A stretch of 64,000 bases of DNA from Aspergillus flavus (GCF_009017415.1 NC_092404.1:1116001-1180000), one strand, 5' to 3'. Shown: positions 12,322-25,715, counted from the first letter of the stretch. Notes: generated by a model not told the origin, from the sequence alone. Numbers and translations: made by a program.

Positions 12322-12836
12322 ATGAAGTTTTTTACTGTCTCTCTCCCACTCCTTGCCACACTGGCATCGGCCTTTATTCCCGCGGATCCTGAAGACAGCG
12401 TGGAGACAGGCACCCCTACTCCTTTTAGTTAAAGTCTAATGGCCGGTCCTTCGTTCAACTGCAAAGGCTCGTCCCAATGTGGCCATTGGCCAGGCATGAC
12501 CGGATACTGCCAAAAGGCCATTGATACTATGCTTCCAGGTCTAGTCTTTGACACCAAGTAAGAAGCCATTTTTCCATTTCCAGATATACCAACCTAACTA
12601 GTTCTAGCGGTGGTTGTACAGGCAATTGCTGAGGTGCACCATCCGGTCTTGGATGTGGTGTCTTTGTTGCGGGGCCTCGAGGGTGCTCTAGAACCACTGA
12701 GCAGATGAAAGCAGCATTCAACAACATTAGGGCCCATGGCTGTCAGATATGCGGTTCTGTTATGAACCATGATAATGGCGGCGACTCTTGTCAGATCAAG
12801 ATTGACTACGTCTCTGGATGTGACGACCACAATTAA
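12322..12836 (+). pseudogene. KP4-like small secreted cysteine-rich protein, broken
   Basis: An ATG at 12322 starts a clear signal peptide (Lys, then about 16 hydrophobic residues ending Ala-Ser-Ala), followed by a short acidic linker. Downstream the same frame shows the KP4 pattern: NCKGSSQC, a spaced Cys framework, HGCQICGS and a final DSCQIKIDYVS strand. KP4 proteins were first known as a viral killer toxin of Ustilago that blocks calcium channels; many fungi carry chromosomal homologues (family knowledge). Two in-frame stops interrupt it: TAA at 12430-12432 just after the linker and TGA at 12630-12632 early in the second exon. A GTAAGA donor near 12559 suggests an intron of about 45 nt. 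With two stops, only a short peptide would be made. I give no repaired version. Confidence 0.72.
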
Positions 12837-14671
12837 GGATGTACAACTGCTCCATCCAATGGAAACTCAGGGTTTTGTTTGGGAAGGACGTCGAGTACAG
12901 GAAGCCCAATCATTGGATATTTTGTTATAGGTCGGCCAGTTTAGGTAGATCTCCAGCAGAGGGAAACAGCCACCCGACTTTTGGCCACGTTTAAGCCACA
13001 AGCCGGGAGGTTAGTCGTTGGGTGGGTGGCCACCAGGGAATTTCTCCTGTTGTATGTTTACCTTTTTTGTTTCGTGTTCTCTTGATATACGTATGAACTA
13101 AATAGTGGTTGGTGCCTAATTTCACTATTTGCGTTACTTTTATCTTGTAGAGGAGCAGAAGTTATATCCCGGCTTTTGCAAATTTAGGCCAAGTTGCCAT
13201 TCGTTTTCTGATCAGTGTCAACGTAATAGCAAGACCGAGGGTCAGATTATATGTAGTTAATACACGGGTAGTTTCTATTGCAGCTAGAGCCAAGTAAGAG
13301 TATATTAAGCGAGTCAGAGTACAGCTTTAATTAACTAAACTTTTTGATAATAATATACTTATAAGTAAGAGCTGGGCGTTACTATCTTTTACTAAGAATA
13401 CAGAACTATAGTAGTAGTTATTGAGCCAATACAGAACATAGGTTAATAGGAAATGGAGAAGGGCCGCAGTCAAGTCCTTGAGCTCTTTCTATTGAAACGT
13501 GGATCAGCCATGGACAGATTTGGCCACCTTCATCGGCGCACCTATTATCCACTGTCAGGGACTGAAACGCTGACCCATCAACGGTGGCCTGAAATGGCGA
13601 GCATTGGCTGGATAATGGAATTTTGAAAAGAATAACAGTACACCTACGTCATATCTTCCGCGATATTAGGCTTGTCAAAGACTCAACTTAGGGCTGCTTA
13701 CTTTGGGCCTTACTTAGGTCCGCCTTTTGGGGCCACTGAAAAATCCACTAATACATAGATTGTTTGCACTATCTAAATGACCTAAATAGTCTGAATGCAT
13801 TGTACTAGCACAGTAGTACTACCTAGACTAGGTAGTGTCTAGATTCCTAGATTATTTGAATGCATTGTACTGCCCAAAGGGCCCGCACCTATCAAGATTG
13901 CCTAGATGGGTTATATCGGTTATGTATAATGCTTGCTTCGCTTCGCTCCGTTGCGCAATGACACTAGGGCTTACTCCGTAATCTGGACCCAATCTTGATG
14001 TTGACTCAATTTTTGGTCAGGCCTCCCCAATACGCAGCATAACAAGGGATGACCTTATCAGGATTCAATTCTCTATGTAATCCTATCAAAGCAGCCCCCT
14101 CCCCTCCAACTGTTTATCAAAATCTCTCCAAGTCGAGCCATTTGCGCGTTCCAAACATAGGTTGGAGTTGTCAGCCTTTAGGCCCCTTCACGGCCCATGT
14201 ACTTGCCCTAGCATAGAGAGAGGAATAGTCTCAGGGGGATGGTCCAACAGGCTCTCTTCCGTGTCGAATCGCCGAAGCTCTGCTAACTCCAGATTCTGTC
14301 GATGTTGATCGAGATTTTCCTGGTCCTTGTATCTATACATGTTGTTACCATAAGCAACTCACCCACAGGGATGCTGGCTATGGTATTGTAGGACAAACAC
14401 CGTGCTTGAGGTAGTTCACTAAGTGGAGACTTCACTTCTCAAGGACTATCTTAACCAGCTCCCCTCCAAGCCTAGAACCAAAGAAAGCCTAGTACTACAA
14501 CGCATCAAGTTCGTTTTCCTACACAGAAGCGATAACACCGTCCATGATTTCTTTAAACTGTAGTTTAACCGTTATATCGGATAACTCAAGACGAACTCAT
14601 TTAGTAAAGCTTGCCCGGTCTGCTTTTCCAGCTCGTGGGTAAACAATGGCGCACTGGAGCTGTTCTTGTAA
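12837..14671. other. Gene-poor, decayed repeat-like region
   Basis: About 1.8 kb with stops in every frame and no domain I recognise. It holds a 15-base direct repeat (13792-13806 and 13857-13871) flanking a perfect inverted repeat, and a GCTTCGCTTCGCTCC stretch near 13935-13950. The likely history is eroded repeats and gene relics. Confidence 0.45.
13792..13871. repeat. Direct repeat flanking a perfect inverted repeat
   Basis: TGAATGCATTGTACT occurs at 13792-13806 and again, unchanged, at 13857-13871. Between them, ACTACCTAG (13818-13826) and its exact complement CTAGGTAGT (13828-13836) form a 9-bp hairpin with a one-base loop. The arrangement resembles a tiny inserted element or slippage product; no coding capacity. 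Confidence 0.7.
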
Positions 14672-14970
14672 TTCTACCATGGTAAGGACGTAAGCCATGC
14701 CATTCGCAGTATATCAGTACTGACGAGCGTTACCTGTTGAGAGAGCAGTATTTCTTCGCTTTCGGTCGAGGCTCCACAACTTGCGTTGGAAAAAGTATGT
14801 GTTCGTCCATGCCTTAATTAAATTCTCGAGTAATGTCTAATCTAGATATTAGCTAGCCTGAAATAGGCAAGGTAGAGACTCCCGAGTCGTAGATGAATTT
14901 AAACTGTGTTAGAATCTCTAACCAGACATTCCTTAGTTGGTTCCAACTCTATTTCGACATTTTGATATGA
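14672..14970 (+). pseudogene. Cytochrome P450 C-terminal remnant
   Basis: The forward strand at 14749-14793 reads YFFAFGRGSTTCVGK, a good match to the P450 haem-binding signature FxxGxxxCxG, with the Cys codon at 14782-14784. It is preceded by a decayed HGKDV...ERYL region, as expected before the haem loop. A proper intron follows (GTATGT at 14795, CTAG before 14847), splitting GK-N-IS as in many fungal P450s. Beyond it come an in-frame TAG, another stop and a degenerate C-terminus. I cannot trace the I-helix or ExxR upstream, so only the 3' end survives. It lies between the terpene synthase and the GAPDH gene and may be a relic of the same pathway. Confidence 0.6.
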
Positions 14971-15404
14971 GACTCGAAGACGGTGCAGTGCTGGAGAAGA
15001 GTTCTGATAGGTGGACCTTGTGCTTAGATTTCAGGTCGAAGACGCGCTAAGTTGACATCAATAGCGCTCTTGTTTTTCTAAGAGGGCTTAAAGTCTATAT
15101 CATTCGCCGAAGGGCTTATATACTGGACTACTGATGGTTGATATGACCTAGATGACCGGTGATTTACATGCGTCTTTTTGCCGTACATAGTCAAACAATA
15201 TGTGATACATGATGTAGTTTATCCAGGCTTGATAGTGAATGATATCGTCATTTTCCTTTCCCCGAATTCTATTGTTTTTGAGAAAACATAATAGGATTAT
15301 GGCCGCATAATACACTATTTTAGATGTTCAGTTTTACAATTAAGCTCTTCATATCATTCACTATCTTGCGTACTACGACAACATCCTTATCATCAATCAC
15401 GACT
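14971..15404. other. Spacer downstream of GAPDH gene
   Basis: AT-rich, no coding signal on either strand. It contains the 3' flank of the reverse-strand GAPDH gene. Confidence 0.5.
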
Positions 15405-17330
<1,926 letters not shown>

Positions 17331-20300
17331 TCACATCCGATAGCGAGCCGGACCTTCGCGATCAAGGTCCATGATATCACGACCTTGGAACTCGCACTGC
17401 GACACAGGCTTATCCAAATTACCAGGATCACAAAGCCAGGCCACAGCGCACAGGAACTCCGTCATAACATTGTATACATCCGCTGCTCTAAGCTGAGCAT
17501 CGTCGTATTTCACATTCAGCCGGAACAGATCACCCTCCATCATACCCGGTAGCCAGAAAAGACCAAAATCAGATCGAGAAATGTTTTCGATTACCTTGAT
17601 TGGATCGGACGCGTGTTCTTTATATCCCCCCATCCTCCAGTTGAGGCTTTGGCGGAAGAGGATGTCGAGGAAGGATTTGGAGTCGGAATCATCCAGCTTC
17701 CGGCATATTTCGTCCAGAGGAGCATATATATTAGAGACAATATCATCTTGTTCCTTGCTCATCCTGGATAGAAGCTGGATTGCCCTTTCGTCGGGTGTAA
17801 TCGTTGTGCGGCTGAGACATTGGTTGATTGTAGGCCCGTCGACTTCTAAAATATCGATACCTTTATTGTTGGGGTGACTGTCATCCGCAGCTGGCCAGGT
17901 TCTGCCCGATTCAACGAGGCCAAAGATTGCCTCTTTAGCTCCGGTCATGCGTACATTGATCAATGCGCAGGCACATTTCGCAATTATCGGGGGTGTTATT
18001 GCGAACTTGTGTTGTAATTCTGAGATCTTGGGCACATGTACAGCACGGGTGATACCTTTGGTTCCAATGCTTTTATCTCCATCCAGAAGGGGCCGCTCAC
18101 TGGGATGGCCTGGGGTGTTGTCACTGTGGACCCAGCCCTGGTTATCACCTTTGAGCCAGTGTGGTGCAATCTGCCGTGGCCATAACGCATCGGTAGCAGA
18201 CGATACTCCTCGAATTCTATTAACATGAAAGTCCACCGCTCTCCGGGCTGCTTTCCCAGTTCGGTTCCCTTGGTAATCTGCGATATAATCACGGTATGGG
18301 TGAAAATCGAGAAGCTGGTCCTTGTGGTTCAGAAGATCTTTGAGGTCTTCGAACCATCGAAGCAGGATGTGGGCATCGAAAATAAGATGGTGCAGGTGCA
18401 TGACCAACCCGACCACTGATGGATTCTCCACACTTAGAATAGTAGCCCTGAACAATGGCCCCTTCCCATCGATGTGGTCAAAGTCGGGGTCATTAAGCTT
18501 ATATGTTTCGACACTGTTTATGTCTTTAACCGTCCCGCCATCCATAACTTGTAGTTTCATCCAATTCTCACTGGGATGCATGACCAAATATAGATCTAGT
18601 TCCTCATCGTATGTAAGAGGCGTGGACCGCAGCAGTGGATGACGTTGAAGCCATGTGTGCAAAGCTGCCTCGACGTCTGCGACGCTGATTGATGAGCTCG
18701 CAATCCATGACATCCGGGTGTTCCACGAGTTTGGCCTGCATCCATAGTATGTCTGTTTCACACAGTCTGCAATCGGAACGACCTCTTCCACGTCATCCCA
18801 TCTGAATCCAAGCCCATACAACTTGGAAAATGCCGCTTTTTTTGCCCGCTCCATGTCGAGCTGCGCTGGAAGAGTATGGGCTGTACTACGACAATGAGAG
18901 TTCTTGACATGCTTTCTTTCGTTGAGCAGCTTTGCCTGTTTTCGAATCGTGTTGAACTTGATCAAATCAATCTGCGTGATCACCAGTTGCAGCTTTTGGC
19001 TTATCAGGTGGCAAAACTGGATTTGCATCATACTGTCGGCGAAGGTGCGTATAGAAACGTCTTGATCGATATCTATGGGTGCCAGACCGGCTAAGCCAGA
19101 CCATAATGTCGTTAATTCGGTTGTAAGGCCGTCGAAAGAGATTGGATTGCCGACGGTGATCTGATTGAGATGCTCAGTCACCCATTCTCGAAGCACTGTT
19201 TTCTGGATTTTGCCAGATGTTGTAGTTGGATAGTGATCCTTTCCAAGGTCCTCTTGGAGATCAAGAATGCGTGCTGGAGCAAATGATTGACCAAGCTCAT
19301 TCGAAACCATTGCTTGAAGATTTTTTTTCATTGGCATTTGACCTGACGGATCTTTTCGCATCACAGCCACAGGCACTTCACCAGCAACAGCATCTGGGGT
19401 TCCGACAACATACACATCCTAATCACACAGTCAGTACCAGTTGCGACAAGACCGTGTTCGATAATAAAACTAGGTCTGGCTGACTCACCCTTATCCCGTC
19501 TACCTCGCCCAAACACTGTTCTATTTTCAGTGGGGATATGTTCTCGCCACCGCGAATAATGATATCTTTATACCTGCCGAGTATATAAAGATAGCCCTCA
19601 CTATCCATATACCCCTGATCTCCCGTGACGACCCAGTTCACCCCATCCTCACGATAACATGAGTTATTGTTCCCCCCAAGATAGCCCCCGAACACTGGAA
19701 GACCACCGAGGTGCACCTCACCTATCTCCTCTTTGTGAATGGGGTTGCGGCTTCCCTGAGCACAGATCCGGACTCGCCCACCGTAGAATACCTTCCCAAC
19801 AGACACATCCCTTGTAGTCAGGTCCATGGACGTTTTCTCGAGAGAGGTATTGGCAAAAGGTATACCCTCCGTCATGCCATATCCCGTCATAACCCTTGTC
19901 GCCCCCAAATCCCTACATCGCTTCACTACGTCCAATGTCACTGGAGCACCGCCTAGAAGAACTTCAAACGAAGGGCGGGAGCCGTGCTGAGGCGACGCAC
20001 AGTTCCATAAAGCATGTATCATGGCCGGGACACAGGGCGCGGTGACCCGTTGATAGGATCTGATCAGCTGCAGGGTACTTTGGGGGTCGAAAGAAACGTT
20101 TGGGAAGATGACAGTCGCACCAGCCAGCCAGAACGCAAGAGTAAACGCAATATTGAAGACATGAAAATTGGGTAAATGCTGGCAAAGATTAGAGCCAGGT
20201 CCCAGTTCCAACGCGTACATAAACCCCAGCCCTTGAGCACCGATGGAGACGGTCGTGTGCGGACAGCCTTTGGGAAGTGCAGTGGTGCCACTCGTGAACA

Positions 20301-20892
20301 GGATAAGTATTGTATCATCTGGGCTCCCGGGCTGATGCAAAGGAGGGTTATTTAATAAAGGTTCCGACATGATGTTGGACAGCGTCATCCACCCGGCCGA
20401 TATAGCAGTCTCTTCATTGTCGCTGACAACGCACTGCACCAAAGGGCGATCGTCATGGTCGATTGTGATACGGTTAATACGATTCGCCATGGCCTCGTTT
20501 GATACAAATATTGCTGCTGGTACCAGCTCGTCGAGGAGAAACAAAATATCCCCTGCGTCGCGATCGAGCACCCGGGCATCCAGTGGCACGAATTGACAGC
20601 CAAGGCGGGCAGATGCCCAGAAAAGCAGTGCCCACTCGGCTTGGTTATACATAAGGGTCACGATCCGACTTCCATGACCAACACCTCTGGACGCTAAACG
20701 GGCGGCCAGTTGGATGCTTTTCTCCTGCAGTTGAGCAAAGGTCCAGCGCAGGCTGGTCTGATGGAGGGATATGATGGCATCATGATCTGGGAATTGGTCG
20801 GCGACTTGATCGAGAAGTGTAATTAAATGGGTGGTTGGTGCCTTTTGGTTTTCATGGCAGGCTTCGGCCAACGAAGAGGGGTTGTTAGCCAT
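17331..20892 (-). CDS. NRPS-like enzyme, A-T-C architecture
   Basis: Two exons, 20892-19489 and 19418-17331 (phase 0, 70-nt intron), give 1163 residues. The adenylation domain spans about residues 25-550: LFTSGTTALPKG (A3) near 199, GYGMTEG, TGDQGY, GRYKDIIIRGGEN and TSGKIQKTVLREW (A10). The usual amino-acid-type A4 aspartate is replaced by NFHVFN (242-247), as in enzymes that activate acids lacking an alpha-amino group. The carrier Ser597 lies in ADSMMQIQ. The C-terminal 480 residues form a condensation domain with HHLIFDA at 811-817, keeping the catalytic second His and Asp. There is no reductase or thioesterase. It probably loads an aryl or acyl acid and joins it to an amine or alcohol supplied in trans. 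A GNAT gene and an exporter lie next to it. Confidence 0.88.
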
Positions 20893-21382
20893 TCTTGATG
20901 AGCATGTAAGATAGGTAGTGCAATACTAGAAGAAAGAACAGGCAGTGCGAAGAATCATCTCATATGGGCGTCGATCGTGTCTAGGCCCCAGTGGACTTAA
21001 GGGGCTTGTGTGGCTGAGCTGAGCCAAGTGATCGTCCATGATCAGCACTGTGGGGAATGAAGAGTTCAATAATTGATTACTAGTATGATAATTTAGGTTC
21101 ACATGAGGGCTGGAAAGGGCACGATCTAGAAACAAGATAGCCTCAGTGGAATGTTGCTTGCAGAGTGTTTTAGTTGTACAGGGTTCTAGATTCATGACAG
21201 CCGGTCACGTGGGCTCACTACTAACCCAAAGATGCTTTGAATTTCGTTTTCTTTCAACCCCAAAAAGCCTGAATTCTATGAGAGAAAGATATCCAACTCC
21301 AAGTTGCTTTTTAGATAATATCCTGTAAAAGAAAACTTATATTTCAGTAACTATATTAGAGTTTAACACCATGTCACGTTGG
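20893..21382. other. Spacer between GNAT and NRPS-like genes
   Basis: 490 bases holding the NRPS-like promoter. No gene-like coding signal and no recognised motif beyond AT-rich stretches. Confidence 0.5.
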
Positions 21383-22114
21383 TTACAGCCGTGCCAAATT
21401 GGGTTCACCGTCCCATGGAATAATCTTCACTAATATAGTTGCTAGCTCGTCCATCTTATCAGGAGTGACGAAGATTTTCCACCTCCACAGTCGCGCTATG
21501 TCTCGCCTCCTAATGGTATGCGAGACTTCAAGTCCAGATGTTCGGTAGTAATTCAAGACGGTGGGATGCGTGGTAGTCGACGAGCCCAACATGCGTGTCC
21601 GGAATTGATTTGATCGATGCCCAGACGGGCGCTGAAGCTGAGCTTTGTGTCGCTTTTGGAACGTCTGTCTGTCCTCGCTGACAGCTGCTCGCTCGGCTGT
21701 GAGAAAGGCCTCTATAACCATGCCCCGTTGCCGGTGGGGAGGAGAAACAAACGAGGTTCCGAGAAACCAAGACGATTCATTACAATCGTTTTCATTCTCG
21801 TGGTACGGTTCGTGGTGACAGCGCGGTCCGTAGAGACTTGAAATCAATGCCCACTCATTCTCCCATACCGGAGTCTGGAGGGCACCGTCATCTGCTCGGG
21901 GAACAGCGATGATGACTCTAAAAGCAGGCTCGCAGAGCATTGACGTCCATTCTGCTTCGGACATGCTTGCTTCTTTTTCGTAGGATGACCCGAAGCTGTC
22001 AGGGGCTGTTTTGAGGGCGTTCAGGCGGAATTCGATGTATTTGGGACCCCATTGTTGGACACTCGCCTCGTCGTGGGGTAGGATTTCGAAATGGTATTGC
22101 GATAGCGGGGGCAT
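21383..22114 (-). CDS. GNAT-like N-acetyltransferase
   Basis: Single exon, 243 residues, ATG at 22114. The N-terminal half has FRLNALKTAPDSFGSSYEKE and an EAEWTSML segment typical of fungal GNAT-fold proteins. The centre has FVSPPHRQRGM, which resembles the acetyl-CoA pyrophosphate loop (V-x-P-x-H-R-x-x-G) but with Arg-Gly-Met instead of the usual R/Q-x-x-G-x-G/A. The expected following helix is poorly conserved. It probably acetylates a small molecule or peptide amine in the cytosol. Because it stands directly upstream of an NRPS-like gene on the same strand, it could modify that product. The degenerate motif A leaves open that it has lost activity or contains an undetected indel. Confidence 0.6.
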   Translation of the reverse strand: MPPLSQYHFEILPHDEASVQQWGPKYIEFRLNALKTAPDSFGSSYEKEASMSEAEWTSMLCEPAFRVIIAVPRADDGALQTPVWENEWALISSLYGPRCHHEPYHENENDCNESSWFLGTSFVSPPHRQRGMVIEAFLTAERAAVSEDRQTFQKRHKAQLQRPSGHRSNQFRTRMLGSSTTTHPTVLNYYRTSGLEVSHTIRRRDIARLWRWKIFVTPDKMDELATILVKIIPWDGEPNLARL

Positions 22115-22808
22115 GATGCGAATGATTGGAATCGATTATGGCCGGAATCAATGATGAATCTTCGGGACAGAGCACGAAAATTGATTTTCCTCCAGCGAGT
22201 ATCTATGGCTTATATGGTTATTGGATGAGTGAAAATGCTGCAGCATCGAGTTAGGCTCAGCCGAACCTCGCATTCAGTGCTAGTAGAAGAAGTGCGTTCG
22301 GTGGAGAGCAAAATCTCCATTCATGGCGATCTTTGCGAAGATCTGCATGTTAATTTCCCTGGACTGATCACCGATTTCCGATCTGGTGGAACGGAAGCAG
22401 CTGAGATCGACCACGTCGAAAAAAAAGCTATTCAGACTATTGAACCTTCCTCTGGCTGTACGGAGCAAGTAACGCGGGATACACCGCTCGGATGGCACTA
22501 GTTTCTTTTGCTATCTACATACCTGTCTTTTTTTGGTTCTCCATTTTCCACTTCTTACCCCACTATCATTCCGCCACAACTTGCAAGAATGAATACAATA
22601 GGGGACACGTGTGGGGTCCCAGTTCCAAGGGGGTCAGAAATGAAACTATTATGTGAAGTAGCAGAATCTTTTCTGACCCCTAGGAGCCCTAGGAGCTGGC
22701 TTCTCCGCCCCACCCTGACCCCCTCGGAGCGCGCACCCTCAGACTGCCTCCCTTGATTCTCTTAGTTTTGACGCCAAATATCTTGAACTCTTAACAACTC
22801 CAAAGGAA
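22115..22808. promoter_or_regulatory. Divergent region between GNAT and MFS genes
   Basis: 694 bases between the GNAT gene (reverse) and MFS gene (forward), so both promoters lie here. A C/T-rich block at 22715-22760 precedes the MFS ATG. No gene seen. Confidence 0.45.
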
Positions 22809-24976
22809 ATGGAAAAGCAGTCATACGATGATACTTGTTCGTTCCCGACGCCCAGCCAACAAGAGAAGATGCCTGTAGCATCAGGGGGAGAAGATGGCAG
22901 GATGGATAAGGCTGAAGAGCAAGAGGCAGCAATGGAACGACAAGACTATATCACTGGCTTTAGGCTTGCCTTGTTGCTCTCGGCTTTGACCTCTGCCGCC
23001 CTTCTTGTGCTTATTGATACTTCTATCGTTGCCCCGGTAGGCTTGCTCGGAGATACTAGGGACTGCTAGTTAGGTATATCTTCCTTCTTGACTGATGGCA
23101 TATCATAATAGGCAATTCCCCGAATTACAAGCCAGTTTCATTCTCTTTCTGATGTGGCATGGTATGGTAGTGCATATCAGCTCACTAGGTATGTCAGCTA
23201 TTACCATATATTTCGAAAATAAAAAGAAAACTCCACTAATGTTCTATCCAGTGCATCTTTTCAGCCACTTACAGGGAAATTATACGCATACTTCAACACC
23301 AAGGTACGCTGGCACATATCTCATTCTCGTGCTTGCGAAAATAGCTAACAGTCACCAGAAAATCTTCATTACGCTGCTGGGCATTTTTATGGTCAGCTCC
23401 TTGATTTGCGCTTTAGCATCTAGCTCGAAAATGCTCATTGTTGCACGGGCATTGGCAGGCATCGGAGCTTCAGGTATCCAAAATGGTGCCTTGACAATTA
23501 TTACGCGATGCTTTCCCCCGACGAAACAAGCACGTATGCATCATAGCATCTTACCTCCTGTTTGAAATATGACTAATCCTGCTTTTTGATAGCTATGACG
23601 GCCATCTTGCTGGCGAGTGAGTAGGCCAATTTGATACACTTTGGGATATTCCCTCTAACCCGTGATTTCTAGTTGCTCAGCTCGGCCTTGTCCTCGGACC
23701 ATTGATTGGAGGGGCGCTGACGGAATATGTATCATGGCGATGGTGTGAGTACTCTCTCTCTCTGTGTGTGTGTTTGTCTCTTTGCCTGGAACCTCTTGCC
23801 GATTATCCATTTTGCAGGCTTCTACATCAATCTACCAATCGGCGGCGCCATTACTCTTGTCTTGCTTTTCGTCACTATCCCAGAACCGAAAGTTACAAAT
23901 GACCCTCTCCCAACCCTTCACATCATCCGAGAGAAATTAGATCTGATCGGATTCTCCATTTTCGCACCAGCCATCATTCAGCTCCTCCTGGCACTCGATT
24001 ATGGCGGAAACCAATATCCTTGGAATAGCTCGACAATCATTGGTCTGTTTTGCGGTTCAGGCGCCATGTTCATTCTGTTTCTGGGGTGGGAGTACCGCAC
24101 TGGTAGCGTGGCCATGTTCCCTCTACAAATGGTCTCTCGGAAAATAGTCCTTTTCTCCTGCCTCTTCATGTTCTTCCTTGGCGGTATGAATGCCTGCGCA
24201 ACATATTATCTTCCTCTCTACTTTCAAGTGGTGAAGGGAGTGTCCGCGATGATGAGTGGTGTTTCTACCCTCCCAAGCATCATCAGTCAGTTGATTCTTG
24301 TCATTTTCTCTGGGTTCTTAGGTAAGGGATTTCTCCCTCCTCCACAAATAGCATTGATTCTAACGGCCATACAGTGAGGAAGGTGGGCTACTATCTTCCA
24401 TTTAGTATCGGTAGCGGGGGGCTATTATCACTTGGAAACGGGTTGCTATCTCTTCTCTCATCATCGACACCAACAAGAACATGGATTGGATACCAGATCC
24501 TGATCGGAGCTGGACGCGGCCTTGGTACTCAGGCGGTAAGTTGACCATTTTCCAACATACATATGCATATCCATACTAACATATGAGTGTAGCCCCTCCT
24601 TGCAGTCCAAAACATCCTCCAAAAAGCAGAAACCTCCATCGCCCTTTCTCTGCTCTTTTTCAGCCAAACTCTGGGCCAGGCAATCTTCCTCACCCTAGGC
24701 CAAGTCATCTTCATCAACAGCTTGAAGTCCGGCCTGGCGGTATACGCTCCGTCCGTGGATTCCGAAGCCGTGGTTGCTGCTGGGGCTGGAGCGATCCGGA
24801 GCGCAGTTTCAGAGGATAAACTGGCAGGAGTGTTGATGGCGTATAGTCGGGGGATAGACCATGTCTTTTATTTGTCTGCTGGTATAGGTGTCGGCTGTTT
24901 TTGTGTGGCATGGGGAATGGGCTGGAAGGATATACGAAAGCGCCAGGCTACAGGAGATGAGGAGAGGTGTAGATAG
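22809..24976 (+). CDS. MFS transporter, DHA14 (TRI12/GliA-like) type
   Basis: Nine exons join in phase: 22809-23036, 23112-23188, 23252-23303, 23359-23533, 23593-23616, 23673-23744, 23818-24321, 24375-24535 and 24593-24976, giving 558 residues. The fifth exon is only 24 nt. Signatures: [14 protein letters not shown] in helix 1 (D-x-T motif), [11 protein letters not shown] in loop 2-3, [16 protein letters not shown] (motif C) and FYINLPIGG. Together with fourteen predicted spans these mark a proton-driven fungal efflux pump of the plasma membrane. The soluble 60-residue N-terminus is charged. The neighbouring GNAT and NRPS-like genes suggest it exports their product. No frameshift remains once the short exons are recognised. 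Confidence 0.85.
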
Positions 24977-25385
24977 ATTCACAAATTTTGTATTATTTTT
25001 ATTATTTAATCAAGTTTATCGTCCATACCGAGCGCTAAAGCTATGGCAGACCATGGTCCATGGACTCGAGACCAGCAGCTATCCTACAGTCTCTTGTCCC
25101 TATGAGACTCTGGGGCGATACCCCCTTTCTATAATCTTTCTGATCCTTTTCCTTGCCCCAAACCGCCTGTATGCGCAGGGCTTTTGAGCAAAGTGCTCTC
25201 TTTGTGTTTTCAGAACAAGATGGGTGTGGTTTAGGGTTGAATCTCAGCTCAGACTACCCTCCCGGTTATTCTTCTTCTGTTTTAACTGCTTTCTCCAATG
25301 CTTCTAGTCTCTATTTATCATCTCTTCGGGCCTTTTCCGCCGTGCACTATAAATGTGCTCGCTATGGAGCTATACTAGCTATCTC
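24977..25385. other. Spacer downstream of MFS gene
   Basis: 3' flank of the transporter followed by sequence that may belong to the decayed retroelement on the reverse strand; no open frame with a recognisable domain. Confidence 0.4.
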
Positions 25386-25715
25386 CTAGAAGACTATTTC
25401 CCGAATTAGAGTCTCCTTTTCCTCAATGGAGCTGGCTAGCTGCCCTTGAGGTCCATGTAACTTTGGCGTTGTTGTGGCTGTCCTGGGCTTTATGTAGTTC
25501 AGAGCTTTCCAGCACCTGGCAGTGTCTCTAGGGCCTGGGTGGTCTGTTGACCCTTCCAGGAAGGTTTCCGAACAGGTACGCTTTGCTTGTCGGATAGCTC
25601 GATAGTACCTATTCCGGAGCTCTCTTAGTTCTGCTGTAGAGACCTCTTGTCCTTGCCACGCTCGCCTTGCTTGACTGTAGGCTCTACGAAAGTAGGGTCT
25701 AAATAAGTGCGTGGC
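25386..25715 (-). mobile_element. Non-LTR retrotransposon (LINE) ORF2 remnant
   Basis: Read on the reverse strand, this segment gives an open stretch of about 110 codons, rich in Arg/Lys/Trp, with AIRQAKRTC, CWKALNYIKPR, GQLASS and EEKETLIREIVF. This order is that of the linker between the endonuclease and reverse transcriptase of Tad1-type LINEs, where R-A-K-R-x-C-W and a conserved 'EKA-L--E-LF' segment precede the polymerase. Just past the final Phe codon there is a stop at 25386-25388 and several more, so the polymerase is not preserved here. No target-site duplication or poly-A tail was found. It is a dead fragment that marks past transposition beside a broken regulator gene. Confidence 0.6.
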
